From: Symsagittifera roscoffensis
Lineage: Eukaryota; Xenacoelomorpha; Acoela; Convolutidae
DNA length: 64,000 nt
Direction: 5' to 3'
Assembly (NCBI RefSeq): GCF_963678635.1
Contig: NC_087066.1
Coordinates: 58,422,312-58,486,311, forward strand
Numbering within the stretch: position 1 is the first letter of the stretch; each line of letters starts with the position of its first letter. Below, in pieces: positions 10,456 through 21,990 of the stretch. A model generated the notes under the pieces. The model saw only the letters and a list, made by a program, of their open reading frames with translations. It was not told the origin of the DNA and did not search any database. A program made the translations under genes and the position numbers.

Positions 10456-11010
10456 GTGTTATGGGAACACTGGATAAACTGGTTCATTTGGGGTGTTATC
10501 CCGAAACACGACATCAATCCGATGTCGTTCTATTTTGACGAAGAACTAAAGGCAGCGCAGGTTACGGCGCTAGCAACGGATATGCTGGGTAAAGTTTGCG
10601 TTGACGCAGAGCAACAAGAGGGGTTGCACAACCGTAAACCCCCTTCTGGACCTGGCCACGGCCGGTTGCCCTAAAACTTTGGATGAGTATGAGGAAATCT
10701 TCTTCATAAGGGAAAGAAAACAAAACCTTCGAAACTTACTGTTTATTATTGCGCAAACAATGGGAAGAGGAAACCTTGAGCAGTTTCGCCCGGTACTGAG
10801 CGGATTGGTGGCGCGGTGCAATATAGGGACTCTGGGCGTGTTCATTGTAAACATGACAAACGGAGCTGTGCAGTTCAACGAAAGCCGGACGAAGTATACA
10901 GCATCGCGTTGTCATACGAAAGGGGAGACAAAAACGCGAAAAGTTTTAAGGTAACCGGGGTTCGATAAACAAAAACTTCGGCGGAGACGCTGCAAATTAA
11001 ATTAGAGCCG
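10456..11010 (+). pseudogene. gag-like region of the GC-rich gypsy element
   Basis: Frames at 10456-10674 and 10601-10954 together cover the position of gag, between the probable primer-binding site and the protease. One reads LDEYEEIFFIRERKQNLRNL, a helical charged segment compatible with a capsid-type protein, but no zinc knuckle could be placed. Assignment is by position; sequence support is weak, and at least two frame changes are needed. Confidence 0.45.
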
Positions 11011-11369
11011 ATATGTGCCATTCCAGTGGCGCAGCCGAGGATCATCCAGAGGGAACACTAGAGGAGACGTGGGTCGACATTGTTTAAGTGCGATTAAAGC
11101 GGGTTTACGAAAAGCCATATCGCAAAAATGCTCGACCAGAAGTGCCTTTTTGGTACTATTGCAAGAAATCACTACGAGCGAACGAGCCGATGGAAACGCG
11201 GTACGATACGGGGACGGTTTGTATTATTACACGACAATGACGGATTAACCAAGCAATTCCTGGAGCACGAGGATGTCTCGTTGCAGCACAAAAACTTGGT
11301 GGGATGGTTCAATGACAATAACCACACTCCCACGGTTGGAATTCAGATAGCTCCAACAATTGAGTAGTC

Positions 11370-11660
11370 ATGTCATTTTGCAAAAAGAAGGAGGATCAAG
11401 AACTTGTGGAATTGTTACCTTTGGAGCCGAATGACAACCAGTTCTTAATTAACGGCAACAATCCGCTGGAGTTGAAAAAAACACAGGTTATGCTACATTC
11501 AAACGGATGGTCGACCGACGCCGATATCAACTTGATTGGGGGATGCACGCAAGATACCTGATGCCGCATCATGGGCTGCAGCTGGTCCAAGCGCCAGCGG
11601 GAGAACTGATGAACACCCAAGGGCTCACAGAGCAAGCTGAGGATCCTATGGACCACTGGT
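11370..11660 (+). pseudogene. Retropepsin-like protease remnant (GC-rich gypsy)
   Basis: 11370-11561 is open for 63 codons and reads KDQELVELLPLEPNDNQFLI... then LHSNGWSTDADINLIGG, which has the layout of the region around a gypsy protease. The expected catalytic D(S/T)G is not visible. The frame breaks near 11560 and continues in another frame towards the RT. RT homology follows at about 11690, as expected. Confidence 0.5.
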
Positions 11661-11689
11661 AGATGCTCTTCAGCAAGCAGTTAAATTTA

Positions 11690-12600
11690 AAAATTTGCTA
11701 ATTAGGGTAGGTCGCATCCGAAATTACAAGGTGCAAGCGGACTTCTTCAAGAACTTACCGGTACAACAAAAGGCGAGGCGTGTACCTATTTCGCTCTACG
11801 AAAAAATCGACGAGGAATTTGATAAACTTTAAATGCAGGGTCATATCGAAAAACTCAAGAAACATTCAGATAAAAGATTTGTATCGTCAACCGTAATCAC
11901 AGTCAAGAAAGACGGGTCAGATAAACTAGCTCACGAGTCGCGGAAATTGAACAAGCAAGAGCATAAAAATAAGTACCAAAAGCCAAATAAATCATATAGT
12001 CGTGCTAACAATCAATAAAAAGAAAGCGGAAAGTTTTTTTGGACTGTGGATCTCACGTAGGCATATAGGAAACTACCGTAAGATACGAAAACTAATTAAA
12101 ACTGCAACTTCTCTTTGTTGGGTGGAAAATCTGCAGGCACTAATTGATTTAAGACGGGACTCTGTGACGGACTGGCCAAAATGCCCGCGGTTTTCCAAAG
12201 GGTAATGGACGCCCTTCTTGGCGAGTTTCTGTACGCTCACGCATTCATAGACCCCATTCTAATCCTATCAAAATGAACCGAAACCGAGCACATCGCCATG
12301 GTCGTAAATGTTTTGAAGAAAGTAGACTCAGCCCGTTCAAACATGGCACTGAATTTATCCAAATGTGTTTGAGAAGTCAGAATGCGAATGCCTCGGCCAT
12401 AAAATATCGGAGACGGGAATAGCCACCTTATCCAGAAAACAGATCATATCGAGAAGCTTCAACCAGCCAAGACGATCAGGCAATTGAATTCTTTTAGGGG
12501 TTCAATCCATAGATTGCATAAATATATGCTGGCGCTGGCTGAAACATCGGCGCCCTTAAGACTCTTCCTTACTAAGAAAAACGACTTCATTTGGTCACAT
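11690..12600 (+). pseudogene. Reverse transcriptase remnant (GC-rich gypsy)
   Basis: About 11700-11830 reads IRNYKVQADFFKNLPVQQKA then IDEEFDKL, the region before the fingers. 11833-12000 reads MQGHIEKLKKHSDKRFVSS then TVITVKKDGSDKLA, the fingers block. About 12160-12290 reads MPAVFQRVMDALLGEF followed by HAFIDPILILS, where the catalytic (Y/F)(I/L)DD is now FIDP. About 12290-12600 covers the thumb/connection part up to KNDFIWSH. The catalytic DD is lost and several frameshifts are present, so the enzyme is dead. Confidence 0.8.
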
Positions 12601-12604
12601 TAGT

Positions 12605-13080
12605 GTCAGGTGGCGTTCCAAGTGCTTAAAACGCAATTTGCGATTTTTGTCGAAATTAAGTATTTCGTTGTGCATCAGGCCATCTGTATCGTCTGTGGAG
12701 CCAGCCATAAAAGATTGTGGGCAGTAGTGAAGCAACTACGCCCCGAGGGTTGGCGGCCAATTTCGTTCGCGTTCCGATTCCTAAACGCGGCGGAACTGAA
12801 AAGTGCAACGAAAGAATTAGAAACGTTAGCAGTAGGTTGGGGGCAGAATACTTCAAAATCTACCTCTTCGGATCATAAAGCGCTCGTAACTTTATTAAAT
12901 GAATATAATCATAAAAACCAAACCATGGTTAGTCGTTTAACAGGGTAGATAGACCGGGAAAACTTTTTCGATTTCGCAATCGAACAAATACCGGGGGTGA
13001 AAATTGGTATTGCCGATTATCTATCACAACTTTCAGCGGGGGATGCGCATAGACTTAGTAAAAATGACAGTTCAATTACA
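12605..13080 (+). pseudogene. RNase H and connection remnant (GC-rich gypsy)
   Basis: 12610-12948 is open for 112 codons and reads DNA-guided RNase H blocks: VCGASHKRLWAV (where families have CDASHNGLGAV, so the first catalytic Asp is now Gly), GWRPISFAFRFLNAAE, then TKELETLAVGWG with the catalytic Glu kept, and SSDHKALVTLLN with the third acidic residue. After a stop at 12948, IEQIPGVKIGIADYLSQLS continues the standard linker to integrase. This is one of the better preserved parts of the copy. Confidence 0.8.
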
Positions 13081-13499
13081 GTGGCCAAACTAATTTCAAA
13101 AAAAGGTCCATTAGCTACAAAATACCACTCAGTTCATCGCAATTAAGGGCGAGTAACAAATGATTGCATGGATGTTTCAGCCAATCAGCGTGCAAAATGC
13201 AAACATAAATAAAAATTTCTACCGTACGAGGGAGTGATCGCATGCTTTTAAACGACAGCAAATCAGAAAACACAAATTTGTATATCGAGGGGCCACATTC
13301 GGAGGAGGCGGAAAAACAGTTGGAGTAATCAGTGAACGCAAACTGAATTAGGCATTTCAAAGTTTCTTCAGAAATCTTAATATTGATAACTCAGTCAAAA
13401 AATTAATTAAATTTCTTCCGCACTTACCAGAATTTGTAACGAGTTGCAACAACTGTTCAGTAATTGAAGAAACGGTAGAGGCAAAAACGGTAGAGGCGA

Positions 13500-14520
13500 A
13501 ACCTAGACATTGTGATTATGAGCGTCATTCCGCGTAATTGCAAGCTGATGAAGAAGTCAGGTTGCCTGCCGGATTTATTTAGCCTGAATTTCGTGGGGGC
13601 CAGTTACGAGGCAGACCCACAACTCGATGCAATTAGGGATATGCTGCTGGCAAATGACCCGAATTTTGCAAAGAACGTCAGGGAGGGCAAGGGGAGCATA
13701 GGCGGGACACTATAACCACGGTTTTCATGTAAAGGACGAGTGCCGTTGGATCGACGAGCGTCTGGCCATTCCAATTAATTCCAATCATTAACTGAAACCA
13801 CATCTTTCATCACAAAAAATCCAGCATGGACGACGTGGCAAGCAACTTCTGGTTACCTTATCTTCATAGGAGCCTGGCGTCGACGGCGGAAGGATGCCAC
13901 GATTGCACAGCGGCAGACAAAAATTTACAATTGGTATCCGCTAAAAAATTGGGTACAATTTATGAACCGACGGAGCCAAATGAATGTCTCCAGTTCGACT
14001 TGTGGGCACCAACCAAATACTTAAACGACTCGGATTTATACATTCTCGTTGCGGTAGCTCCTTTCTCGCGTTTGTCTTCGGCGATGTTATGCAAAATTAT
14101 TATATCAGATAAAGTTCTCAGATAAAGTTCTCAGATATCTCAGATAAAGTTCATCTCCAAATAAAAGCTGCATCATGGGGTCCCTCGATAAAATTTACAT
14201 GGAACAAGCTTCGACTTTCACATCAAAAGCAATCAAAAATTCTGGCCAGGCCGAGGAAATTGAAATTATTTACCAATGACCATAGAGCAACCGGATGTGT
14301 TGAATGCACAACCAGGGAGCCTAAAAAATTACGTACACATGTACGCTAGAGAAAAAAAACCATGGAAATTTCAAAAAGCATAGTGGAACGTGCCCTCGGA
14401 GCGATATACGTCGCACCAAACTTCACACTTAAAATGTCGCTATTTGAAGCGCACCACGGCCAACTGACTAAAACTTTTCTCTTCAATATCATAATTGAGG
14501 CAATGTAATTTGTCAAAAGT
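13500..14520 (+). pseudogene. Integrase remnant (GC-rich gypsy)
   Basis: About 13715-13790 reads HVKDECRWIDERLAIPI, the strand before the zinc domain. 13826-14125 is open for 99 codons and contains the zinc-domain end (CHDCTAADKNLQL) and EPNECLQFDLWAPTKYLNDS, with the first catalytic Asp block (normally DFWGPI). About 14190-14300 and 14330-14470 hold fragments of the rest of the core and the segment before the C-terminal domain. A short tandem repeat of TCAGATAAAGTTC at about 14106-14152 interrupts the core. Confidence 0.75.
14106..14152 (+). repeat. Tandem CAGATAAAGTTCT repeat
   Basis: CAGATAAAGTTCT occurs three times with one ATCTCAGATA interruption, inside the integrase remnant. This looks like replication slippage. 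Confidence 0.75.
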
Positions 14521-14529
14521 CTGCGTGTT

Positions 14530-15460
14530 TAGACGAGAACGATCCTCGGGCGCAGATGATGCCGCATCCAGCCAAAAACAACTAGAATGCTAGAGCAGTC
14601 GTGAAGTACGACCAGGAAAACATAAACCACTCTCTGCAGGGTAACGGAGAATCTGTTCACTTGGGCTGGAAGGCCCACGGAGGCAGCGGAGAAGCCAATG
14701 GAAGCAGCGAGCAGGATTGGGTCCAGAGGCAAAGGACAGCAAAAAGACACATCAGAGCGAATGTTTCAGCGCATGAAGGAGCGGAACAAGAGGTATAGAC
14801 TTACAAAACACAATGTAACCAACGATTTCAATCATACCTTAACGTAAAGCAACAGTTCTGTTCTTAGAAAAATTGGATTTGCCGAAAAAAAAGAATTTCA
14901 ACATCAAAAAGAGGTGCCTCAAAGCGTTCCCAGCCTACCTAAAATGGCTGAACTGCGACAAAAAATGACAAAAATCAAGGCGGAACTGAAGCGAAATCCG
15001 GCAAAGGATAAAATGAAAACAAGGGGCATGGGGCGACGACAAAAAACCTGAGAGGACGAAGAATTGGATTCCGTGTCGGACTTCGAGCCGGCGTTGTTTC
15101 CGTGCGGGGTCAAGGCACGTGAGAAAAACAAGGAGAGTGGACAAGGGACCAGGGGAGCGAAAAGGAGGACCGGAAAAACCACGACTCCGAAAGAAAAAAC
15201 GATGGAACCGGTAGAGTGAAAAAGACGCGCCGGGGGAGGCAGGGGCCAGCAGCCCGAAAGTGCAAAACACGAACGTACCATCGAATCGGTATGGCGAGGA
15301 GGACCTACAGGCGATGTGCGAGGCAGAGAAACTGAAAGAGAACCGAGAAAAGGTAAAGAAGAAAAAAGGCGGGCCGGCCACGCAACCAAAGACTAGCTTC
15401 TATTCCAGTCGGGCTTCGAACACCCAGGACAAAACGAGTTCGAGAAAAAGCTCCTGACAG
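14530..15460 (+). pseudogene. C-terminal, Lys/Glu/Arg-rich tail of the GC-rich gypsy polyprotein
   Basis: Between integrase and the 3' LTR lies about 0.9 kb of purine-rich sequence that reads as charged, Lys/Glu/Arg/Gly-rich peptide in shifting frames (for example MAELRQKMTKIKAELKRNPA from about 14943). Long antisense frames at 14919-15389 arise from the same purine bias and are not taken as genes. No domain was recognised. Confidence 0.4.
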
Positions 15461-15469
15461 CGAATGGCT

Positions 15470-15890
15470 GTGACAAAAAATTGGGCGGTAATGATCGATT
15501 TCATTTGTAAAAAACGAGAGAAAAGGGGAAGAAAAAGCACGAAAAGGAGAAAGATTGTTTTTACAGCCTCAATTTTTATGAATACACTTGGGCACAGGGA
15601 GAGGGCAGACCTGCAGTCTACACACTCAAATGAGTTTTATTTTCAAAATTTAATTCTTTAATAAATATTTCAAGTTTTTCGTGTAACAGGGAAGGTCACA
15701 TATATAGTTTTATGTTATTGAGTTCGATTCTGTTGACCTCATGGTGCTGAAAGTTCGGTGTCTATCAACAGCCGCAGCTCCAGTCCGATGTAAAACAGTT
15801 AAATTGATTTAAGATTAACATACTGAAACTTACGTAAGTGGAATTGATTTATATTTACATTATCCAATTCGCATTTTTCACAATAGTTCA
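15470..15890 (+). repeat. 3' LTR of the GC-rich gypsy element
   Basis: Partner of 9941-10372. It begins TGTGACAAAAAATTGGGCGG, contains GGGCACAGGGAGAGGGCAGACC and TGTAACAGGGAAGGTCACATA, and ends near TTTTTCACAATAGTTCA. Divergence from the 5' LTR includes many substitutions and small indels. Confidence 0.7.
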
Positions 15891-18807
15891 AAAGTGAATT
15901 AAAGCAGCTCTTTTTTTTATTTTTCGCGACTCAAATTACAACCTTTAATTTTTAAAACCACCAGCCTAAATTTTCTAGTTTTGCAATTATTTTTTTACCA
16001 ATTTGTCCGAGACCAATTAATTGGCAGTCACAACATTTAGGGTTTTGTCCTGATGCGAGCAGTCGTGTTTTTTAACCGCGTTAAAAATGTCTAACAATAA
16101 ACTCAAGGGTTTCGAAATAACAAGAAATGAAAAATGCGCACAAAAAGATCAGAAATCTGGTCCAATTGGCGTCTTTTAACTCTCTTAAAAAAAACTTCGA
16201 AAAACTCTTTAAATATTTCTGAAAATTACAGGTTAAAAATTTATATTTGACATTTGGGCGACAGTTTAATGAGATTTACAAAATTGTTTGAAATGAGATT
16301 TGGGAGGCAGAAACTTGTTTAATGCAAAAAACTATCCCAACTAAGTTTTTTGGTCATTTTATTTGAAAGTCAGAGCAATTAATAATCTGAAAAACAGCTG
16401 AAAACTATTTGCCAAAAATATCGAATGATCGAATACCAAATTATCGATGAATCTGAAAATCATACAGCAAGATCTCTTCAAAAGCGTAGACGGAATGAGA
16501 CAACCAATTTTTTTTTTAATCATGCCCATTTTGATGAGAATCGGAATGAAATACTGAGTTTTTCATTCCAACTTTTGACAAAAGCGGGTAACTGTTCTCG
16601 GCGACGTTTTTTCTACAGAAAACTTTTAAATTTCAAACAATTAAACTGCGATGGATTGTTTAGACTAATTCGAAACAGTGTTTCAAAACACTGCTTTTTT
16701 ATGTAATAAAACCTTAATTATTCCGCGCACATTTACAAGTTTCCTATTACCGCATAGCGTAGGTTATAAATCATCCCGGATAAGAAATTATTCGAATCGA
16801 GGCAAATATTTTATCTGAAGTTTCGTGAGTTAGTTATTGTGTCATTCAATTTCGTAGTACTTTTTTGTTTTCCTTTACTTTTAGTGCGGAAGAGTTAGCT
16901 ACGAGTCGGACGCTTCATCTTGCAGGACTCAGTCTGCGGTTAGAACTGCTAACAAAAGTAGCAAAAGCGGCAGGAACTGAAGATGTGCCAATTGTATAGA
17001 GGTCATTGGAGTTCACACTAATTATCAAAAGTTGTACAGTTCTAATCAGTCGCAAGTATAGGCGCCAGTAGTTAACAGACGAATGCGCGAGTAGTGTCCA
17101 TTCGGCTTTTACTGACGCGGTCAGTGGAGAATGTTCTCGTGGTTTTCTAGGGTGAAGATGAAGATAATCGAGAAGATGACGAAGATATATAAAGAAGAGC
17201 AGAGTCATAGCCCTACTGATATTCCCCAGCAACATCTTTCGAATCCACTGAGCCAAAGTATAGCCGAAAAGTTGTCTCCGCAGAACTCGTATCGATACTC
17301 ATCCATGTTTATCATATGGACGAAAACAGTATTTTTTTTGCTAAGTATAGGAGATTTGAATTTTTTTTTTAGAAAGATAGTTAGTTTAATAGATAGATAG
17401 TTTTTTATAGTGAATTTGCCACGAAGTTTGTGTGAATAAACAAAATCAATCAGTTAAGGAAATTTCAGTCACATCAAATGAGTTTTAAGGCTAAAAAACA
17501 TAATAACTGCACCAAAACCAATCATAAACGAAAAGTCAAAACAAAACAAGAATATGTGACAGCCCTCTCAAATACTCGATACAATGACCACTCAAAGTTT
17601 CCCCCCTTTTGTTACTATTTTAAGACATGTTTTCTGACCGACCGATCCTAAAACTGTTATAAAGGTGCCTTTTTATATATCACCAAATCGTGCACCAAAA
17701 AAGCGCAATTTGTGATCAAACCTTTCCAAAAAAGCTTGAAAACTGTTTTTTTTGCCGGTTTTTCCAAGCAATTTGGGCGAACTATAAAATTAGACAAAAC
17801 ATACGAATCTTTTTAAAGTTCACGTCCCTTGATAAAAAGTTACTTAGTTTCAGCTCACTCTACTTTATTCAATGAAAAGAAGAAAAAATCAAAAATTAAT
17901 TAATCTGAAAGTTGAAACATTAAAAAGTGACAAAGCATTCTCTCCGCCGGAGAGAGTGAAAGTATCAAGGTCAATCATAAATGACCTTTTAAATCAATTA
18001 AACTAAGGATTGCACTACTTAGACTAAACCCATAAGTGAAATTACATCATTCCTCAAAGCAGGAAAAATTTTAAATTGCGGTAATTATAAATAACTACTC
18101 CTTTTCTCCCCTCCGAGGAAAGGAAAAAAAGAAGCACAGTATTTTGTGCGCTAAGAGTTCTAAGAAACTAACTAGACAATTTAATTGTGCAGGTAAGCTT
18201 ATCAACTCCATGCTAAATTTGAACAAACTGAAATCCAAGGATAACATTTTAACTAAGCTGTTAATGAATTTCAGCATTCTAACAGTGTTAGGTGTAATTT
18301 AAGGCCGAAAGATGTATCATCTAATGGTTGTTAGCACTTAAAAGGCAATCAGTCCGAAGATTGTGTGGTTGTGAACAATAGGAGGGATGAAGGCAAACAT
18401 TAAGGGTACAACATTTGCTGTCCAGAAAAAGATATTACAAGTGGTTCTCAGCAAATCTGAGTTGGTGAACGAAATAACAATTTGTTATACGAGTTAGGAT
18501 AAGCAACAAATTGAAAATAAGATGAGAAAAAATTGAGTTTTATCTTCAGTTTTTGTTTTCGCTGATAAAGATTCTAACTCTGCGTTTGACAGTTTGCTAT
18601 CTAAGTCAGCCTTCTCGATATAACTGTTGATGGCCATTCTTAGGGATTCGTGAAGAAGAGTACGAGGAAGATTGTATACACGAAGGATTTGTATCCAATA
18701 AAATGGTCAAACCATCCGAAGAATTTTCTCGTAATCATAATGGTTGTGACTCGTGTGAGCTGGTGTGAGCTCGTGTGAGTTGGTCTATAACATCTATGAA
18801 ATACTTT
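15891..18807. other. Non-coding stretch with a possible LTR-like segment
   Basis: No gene was recognised. 16870-17475 is less AT-rich and contains a TATATAAAG box at about 17187 and an AATAAA at about 17434, the layout of an LTR or of a small transcribed unit. No partner copy or target-site duplication was found, so it is left unassigned. The dispersed repeat copy 2 lies at 17558-17825. 18755-18785 has three GTGTGAGCT(C/G)GT-type short repeats. Confidence 0.5.
17558..17825 (+). repeat. Dispersed repeat, copy 2
   Basis: Same orientation and similar length as 8855-9102, with which it shares an ordered series of short phrases, the longest being (T)GATCAAACCTTTCCAAAAA. It begins after TGTGACAGCCCTCTCA, which resembles an LTR start, but no coding part is associated. 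Confidence 0.6.
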
Positions 18808-19900
18808 TTACCTTAGAAAATTTCGGTTTGACCGATATAAAAGCGGTTCGTTACCGGGATTAGAAGATGTCGGTTGATAAAGGGGAGCCTCGTCTGAAGA
18901 GTCGACTATCTCGTAAATTGAAACATTTACCAAAGGTTCCTCAGATTGCGTTGGATTGCTTTTATCCGGCGGAATATTCTGCGGCTTGAGATTGCTTAAG
19001 GTACCCACTTCGGTTGCCGGTGATGGGTCAACCGGTTTGGCGGGGATGATGCTAAATGAGTACTCTGGTGTCGTAGGTTCGTTTTAGTTGTCATCTAAAA
19101 ATCTCAATTTTTATGTTATTACTGGTTGTATGAGGATTGAATGTTTGGGATCATTAAGGCTCTCCGAAATAGTTCGATTCCTAACCATATCCCTGCAGAA
19201 AAAACCTCCTGCTACTTATTCCCAGTCACTAATGTCGGAAGTATCCGAAGGTATAAACATGGATTCGTCGGACGCTAAGTAACCAGGGTTAAGAATCATC
19301 TTGTTTGCGCTAGATGGCTGTTTTCTAGAGGAATTATTCGAGAAGTTGGAGACCCTCGTCCTGGTGTTAATATCCGAAGTGACTATTTCCTATTCTTCGG
19401 CCCAGGTTTTGTAGACGTGGCAGTTATCCTCTGATTTGTGCGCTTCGTACCTACTTCAATATCAAGGTTAGAAAAAATGGTGTTTCCTCTAAGAGATAGA
19501 AATCCAGAAGATTTGGATTTCGGAGAGGCAATATCCAATTTTTTGATAGTTATGCTACCGTAGTTATAGAACCGTTTTTTTCGGACTTAATTTTATGTAA
19601 TAGGGGTTTCCATTGATGCTCTATTTTGTTTTCCCAAGGATTTTCCCTCGAATGGACTCTGGAGTGGCATTTTTGATGGAGAGGGTTTTGAGGGGTATGG
19701 AAAATTTAATTCATATCCCTTCTCCAGCGGTTATTGTTTTTTCTTAGGGATTACGGTGTTCTTGTAACCATCATCAACTCTGTCGTCGGCGTTTCAGTCT
19801 AGGGCTCTTTCCTTGTCCAATGATTTCACTTTGTCTAAAATTGAATTAGAAGATATACAAGAAGCGAGTTGTTTCCAAATTGTTTTTTGTTTTGTTTTGA
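18808..19900 (-). pseudogene. Pro/Ser-rich tail of the minus gypsy
   Basis: Minus-strand reading gives a Pro/Ser/Lys-rich stretch at about 19700-19400 and an open 66-codon frame at 18808-19008 (acidic, with EIVDSSDEAPLYQPTSS). It sits where the polyprotein tail after integrase is expected. No domain was recognised, and the integrase itself appears deleted. Confidence 0.4.
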
Positions 19901-20024
19901 ACTGTATTTCGAGGTACTCATTTCGTCTCGATTATGTTTCAAGTAACCAACTGATGAGTCATGTTAATAAGTTTTACCACTAATGCTAAAAAGTAATTCC
20001 GTACTCTTGCGTAATCGGAGTTTT

Positions 20025-20231
20025 TTAAAACCGAACCAATCGCATTGCAGAAGGTTTTTGGTTGTCCGAAGGATAAATTGCTCTTTTAATTTTATTAATC
20101 TTAGCCACTACGAATTTCTCGTCACATTGTGATGGGGTTAAAGCTTTTCCACATGGAATTCTTGAGATTAAGTCTGTAAATCCCACATCATTTCCTGCCA
20201 AGTGTTTAATTTTGAAACTGAAAGGTAACAA
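20025..20231 (-). pseudogene. RNase H-integrase linker (minus gypsy)
   Basis: A 68-codon frame reads FSFKIKHLAGNDVGFTDLIS, matching the conserved linker that follows gypsy RNase H (normally ...GK...N..AD.LSR), then a less conserved part. It directly continues the RNase H frame downstream after a short break. Integrase should follow but does not. Confidence 0.65.
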
Positions 20232-20267
20232 CCGATCGACCTATCTTGTTAATCTACTATGGTACCT

Positions 20268-21070
20268 TTAATTCACGTGGTTTGCTGAAAGAGTAGAAAG
20301 TAGGACTTTATGATGTGTAATAACCTCAAAGTCTGATTCATAAAGGTAAATCTTATAACGTTCTACCGCACAAACAATTCCTAGAAACTCTAACTCGTTG
20401 AAAAAATATTTGGATTCGTGTGGATTTAAAAATCGTGATGCCAAAGAAACCGTTTTACAATCGTTCCGGTGGAGCTGTTCTAAAGACTCCCCTACTTTGT
20501 TATATGACGCATCAATTTTTACTCTAGTGCTACATTTTACATCGTAATGGGTATTTTCTGTCAGGCTAACATTTTCGAGTTTAATTCTCTCAAATGCTTT
20601 TGTATAATCTTCGTTCCAATGGAAAATAGATTTCTTTTTTAGCAAAGGGAGAAGAAGGCTTCCCAAGGATGCTAAATTGGGGACGAATTTGATGTATTAA
20701 TTTGTGAACCCGAAAAACGATCTTATTTCTTTCAGGTTTTTGGGGATTGGTTAATCTTTCATTGCTTTTGTTCTATCGATCAACGGCAATTCCCGATCTT
20801 GAAAATTTAAATCCAAGTCATTCAGTTTATTTTTGAAAAAATTTAACTTTTGACCATTTAACGGCAAAATAATAATTCTCTAAAATATATAGAATTTTAA
20901 AATTCGTGTTTTTTTATCTAAGAAGCTTTTTTTGGATGCAAGTAAATTATCTTCTAAATAACTATATGTAACTGGAATTGTTTATAACGTTGAATCCATG
21001 GCTCTTTCAAATTCGTTAGGCATATCGCCCAATCAATAAAAGCCATTTAAAAACTGATAATATCGCCAGC
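20268..21070 (-). pseudogene. Reverse transcriptase C-part and RNase H (minus gypsy)
   Basis: About 21060-20930 reads FLNGFY, MPNEFERAMDSTL and then YLEDNLLASKK, so the catalytic YLDD has become YLED. About 20880-20700 reads KNKLNDLDLNFQDRELP and KNLKEIRSFFGFTN, the RT thumb. 20268-20666 is open for 132 codons: LLKKKSIFHWNEDYTKAFE, the RNase H start VKIDASYNKVGESLEQL with its first Asp, and then SLASRFLNPHESKYF, FNELEFLGIVCAVE and ITHHKVLLSTL (HH where families have DH). Catalytic residues are therefore lost in both enzymes. Confidence 0.8.
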
Positions 21071-21270
21071 GGCTATACCAAAGTTACACTGGTTACTAGT
21101 AAAACCATCCAAGGACAGCTGACTGTTGGCATTTTTTCGAATCTAAGTTTGACATCTCGGACGGAACCATTTGAAATTTGTTACGCTACGTTATCCATAA
21201 GTTCATGAATATTCAGCATTTGATATTTGCTTTTTGTAGATTTGTTTTTTGATGTATTCGGAGTCTTGTA

Positions 21271-21498
21271 CTAACTTGATTGATTTGTCTTTTTTACAAG
21301 TAATGACATTTGGGTGATGTTGATAGCGGTGTCTGTGAACACGCAGTACAATTCCCTTGCTGATTTATCCACCGGATATATCGTCCAAAAAAGATCTCGT
21401 AATTTAAGTTCGTGGAGAAAGTTTCTCTTGAGAAAATTGACCGGGCTAGCAGACTCCACTTGTATATACAAATTGTCTTGAATTATTCCCGAGAGCAT
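21271..21498 (-). pseudogene. Segment between protease and RT (minus gypsy)
   Basis: A 75-codon frame beginning MLSGIIQDNLYIQVESASPV lies between the zinc knuckle and the RT, the position of the aspartic protease. The catalytic D(S/T)G is not clearly present: VESASPVNFL occupies the place where a V(D/E)(S/T)G(A/S)..(N)F(L/I) block is expected, so Asp would be Glu and Gly would be Ala. The assignment to protease is therefore tentative. Confidence 0.45.
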
Positions 21499-21689
21499 TT
21501 TTTAGCAAACTTTTAAGTTCCTTTCCTTCGTCAAAAATGTTAGTTAATTTTAAAACTGAACAAGCATCATTGTCGCTTCGCGCGGAATCTGAGCATGCTT
21601 TGATCATTCCACAGCTTTCTCTATTTACACGGTCTATATTTAAATTCGAATGATGCGAAGTTTAAATAATATCTGTAACTTCTACAATT

Positions 21690-21990
21690 TGTTTAATTAC
21701 AGTGCTTACATTTTTACTACGAGTTTTACATAGTCTGGTGAAATGGCCTTTGTTTTTACAGGATGTAAAAGTTCATATGGCTGGTTATCTCCTTTTTGTC
21801 TACCAACGCAACGTTTAGTGCCTCCAGAGGTGGTAGCGTTTCCGTCAGCAGCTTTCTCTGTATGTCTTAGTTTTTCATTATGTTTATGAAAATACCTCTT
21901 ATCCCTTCGTCCTCCCCGGCGGATAGGTCAAATTTTTTTGCCATTTTGGCAAAGGCGCCCTAGAATTGTTCCAATGACTCTCTTTTGCGT
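21690..21990 (-). pseudogene. gag C-terminus with degenerate zinc knuckle
   Basis: The minus-strand translation at about 21770-21710 reads FTSCKNKGHFTRLCK, a retroviral CX2CX4HX4C knuckle in which the first Cys appears replaced. Upstream at about 21960-21860 is a capsid-like end. Frameshifts separate the parts. Nucleocapsid knuckles bind the element's RNA; this one could not coordinate zinc normally. Confidence 0.6.

Larger units (their letters stand above)
9941..15890 (+). mobile_element. Near full-length decayed Ty3/gypsy element with two LTRs, GC-richer than surroundings
   Basis: Two related flanks (about 9941-10372 and 15470-15890) bracket gag-like, protease, RT, RNase H, integrase and tail segments in Ty3/gypsy order on the plus strand. 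The body (about 10400-15460) is visibly richer in G+C than its neighbours. Every domain is broken by stops or frameshifts. The LTRs have diverged markedly, so this is an old insertion. A likely primer-binding site, TGGTGTCGGGG, lies at about 10384, just inside the 5' LTR. No clean target-site duplication was seen. Confidence 0.82.
18808..21990 (-). mobile_element. Decayed minus-strand Ty3/gypsy element
   Basis: Reading from 21990 down: a gag end with a degenerate zinc knuckle, a segment before the RT, RT, RNase H with its linker, and a Pro/Ser/Lys-rich tail. Integrase is not recognisable, since only about 1 kb separates the RNase H linker from the last frame. LTRs were not found. RT wording is close to copy D at 1626-4570, so both may belong to one lineage. 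Confidence 0.75.

Noticed and set aside
11015-11367. Overlapping plus-strand frames at 11015-11248 and 11128-11367 considered as a zinc-knuckle gag end
   Set aside because: No CCHC motif could be found in either frame; they lie between gag and protease and were left unassigned.
14919-15389. Two long overlapping minus-strand frames (156 and 148 codons)
   Set aside because: They are antisense to a purine-rich tail of the gypsy polyprotein; the Phe/Ser/Pro/Leu-rich composition is what antisense of Lys/Glu/Arg-rich coding gives.
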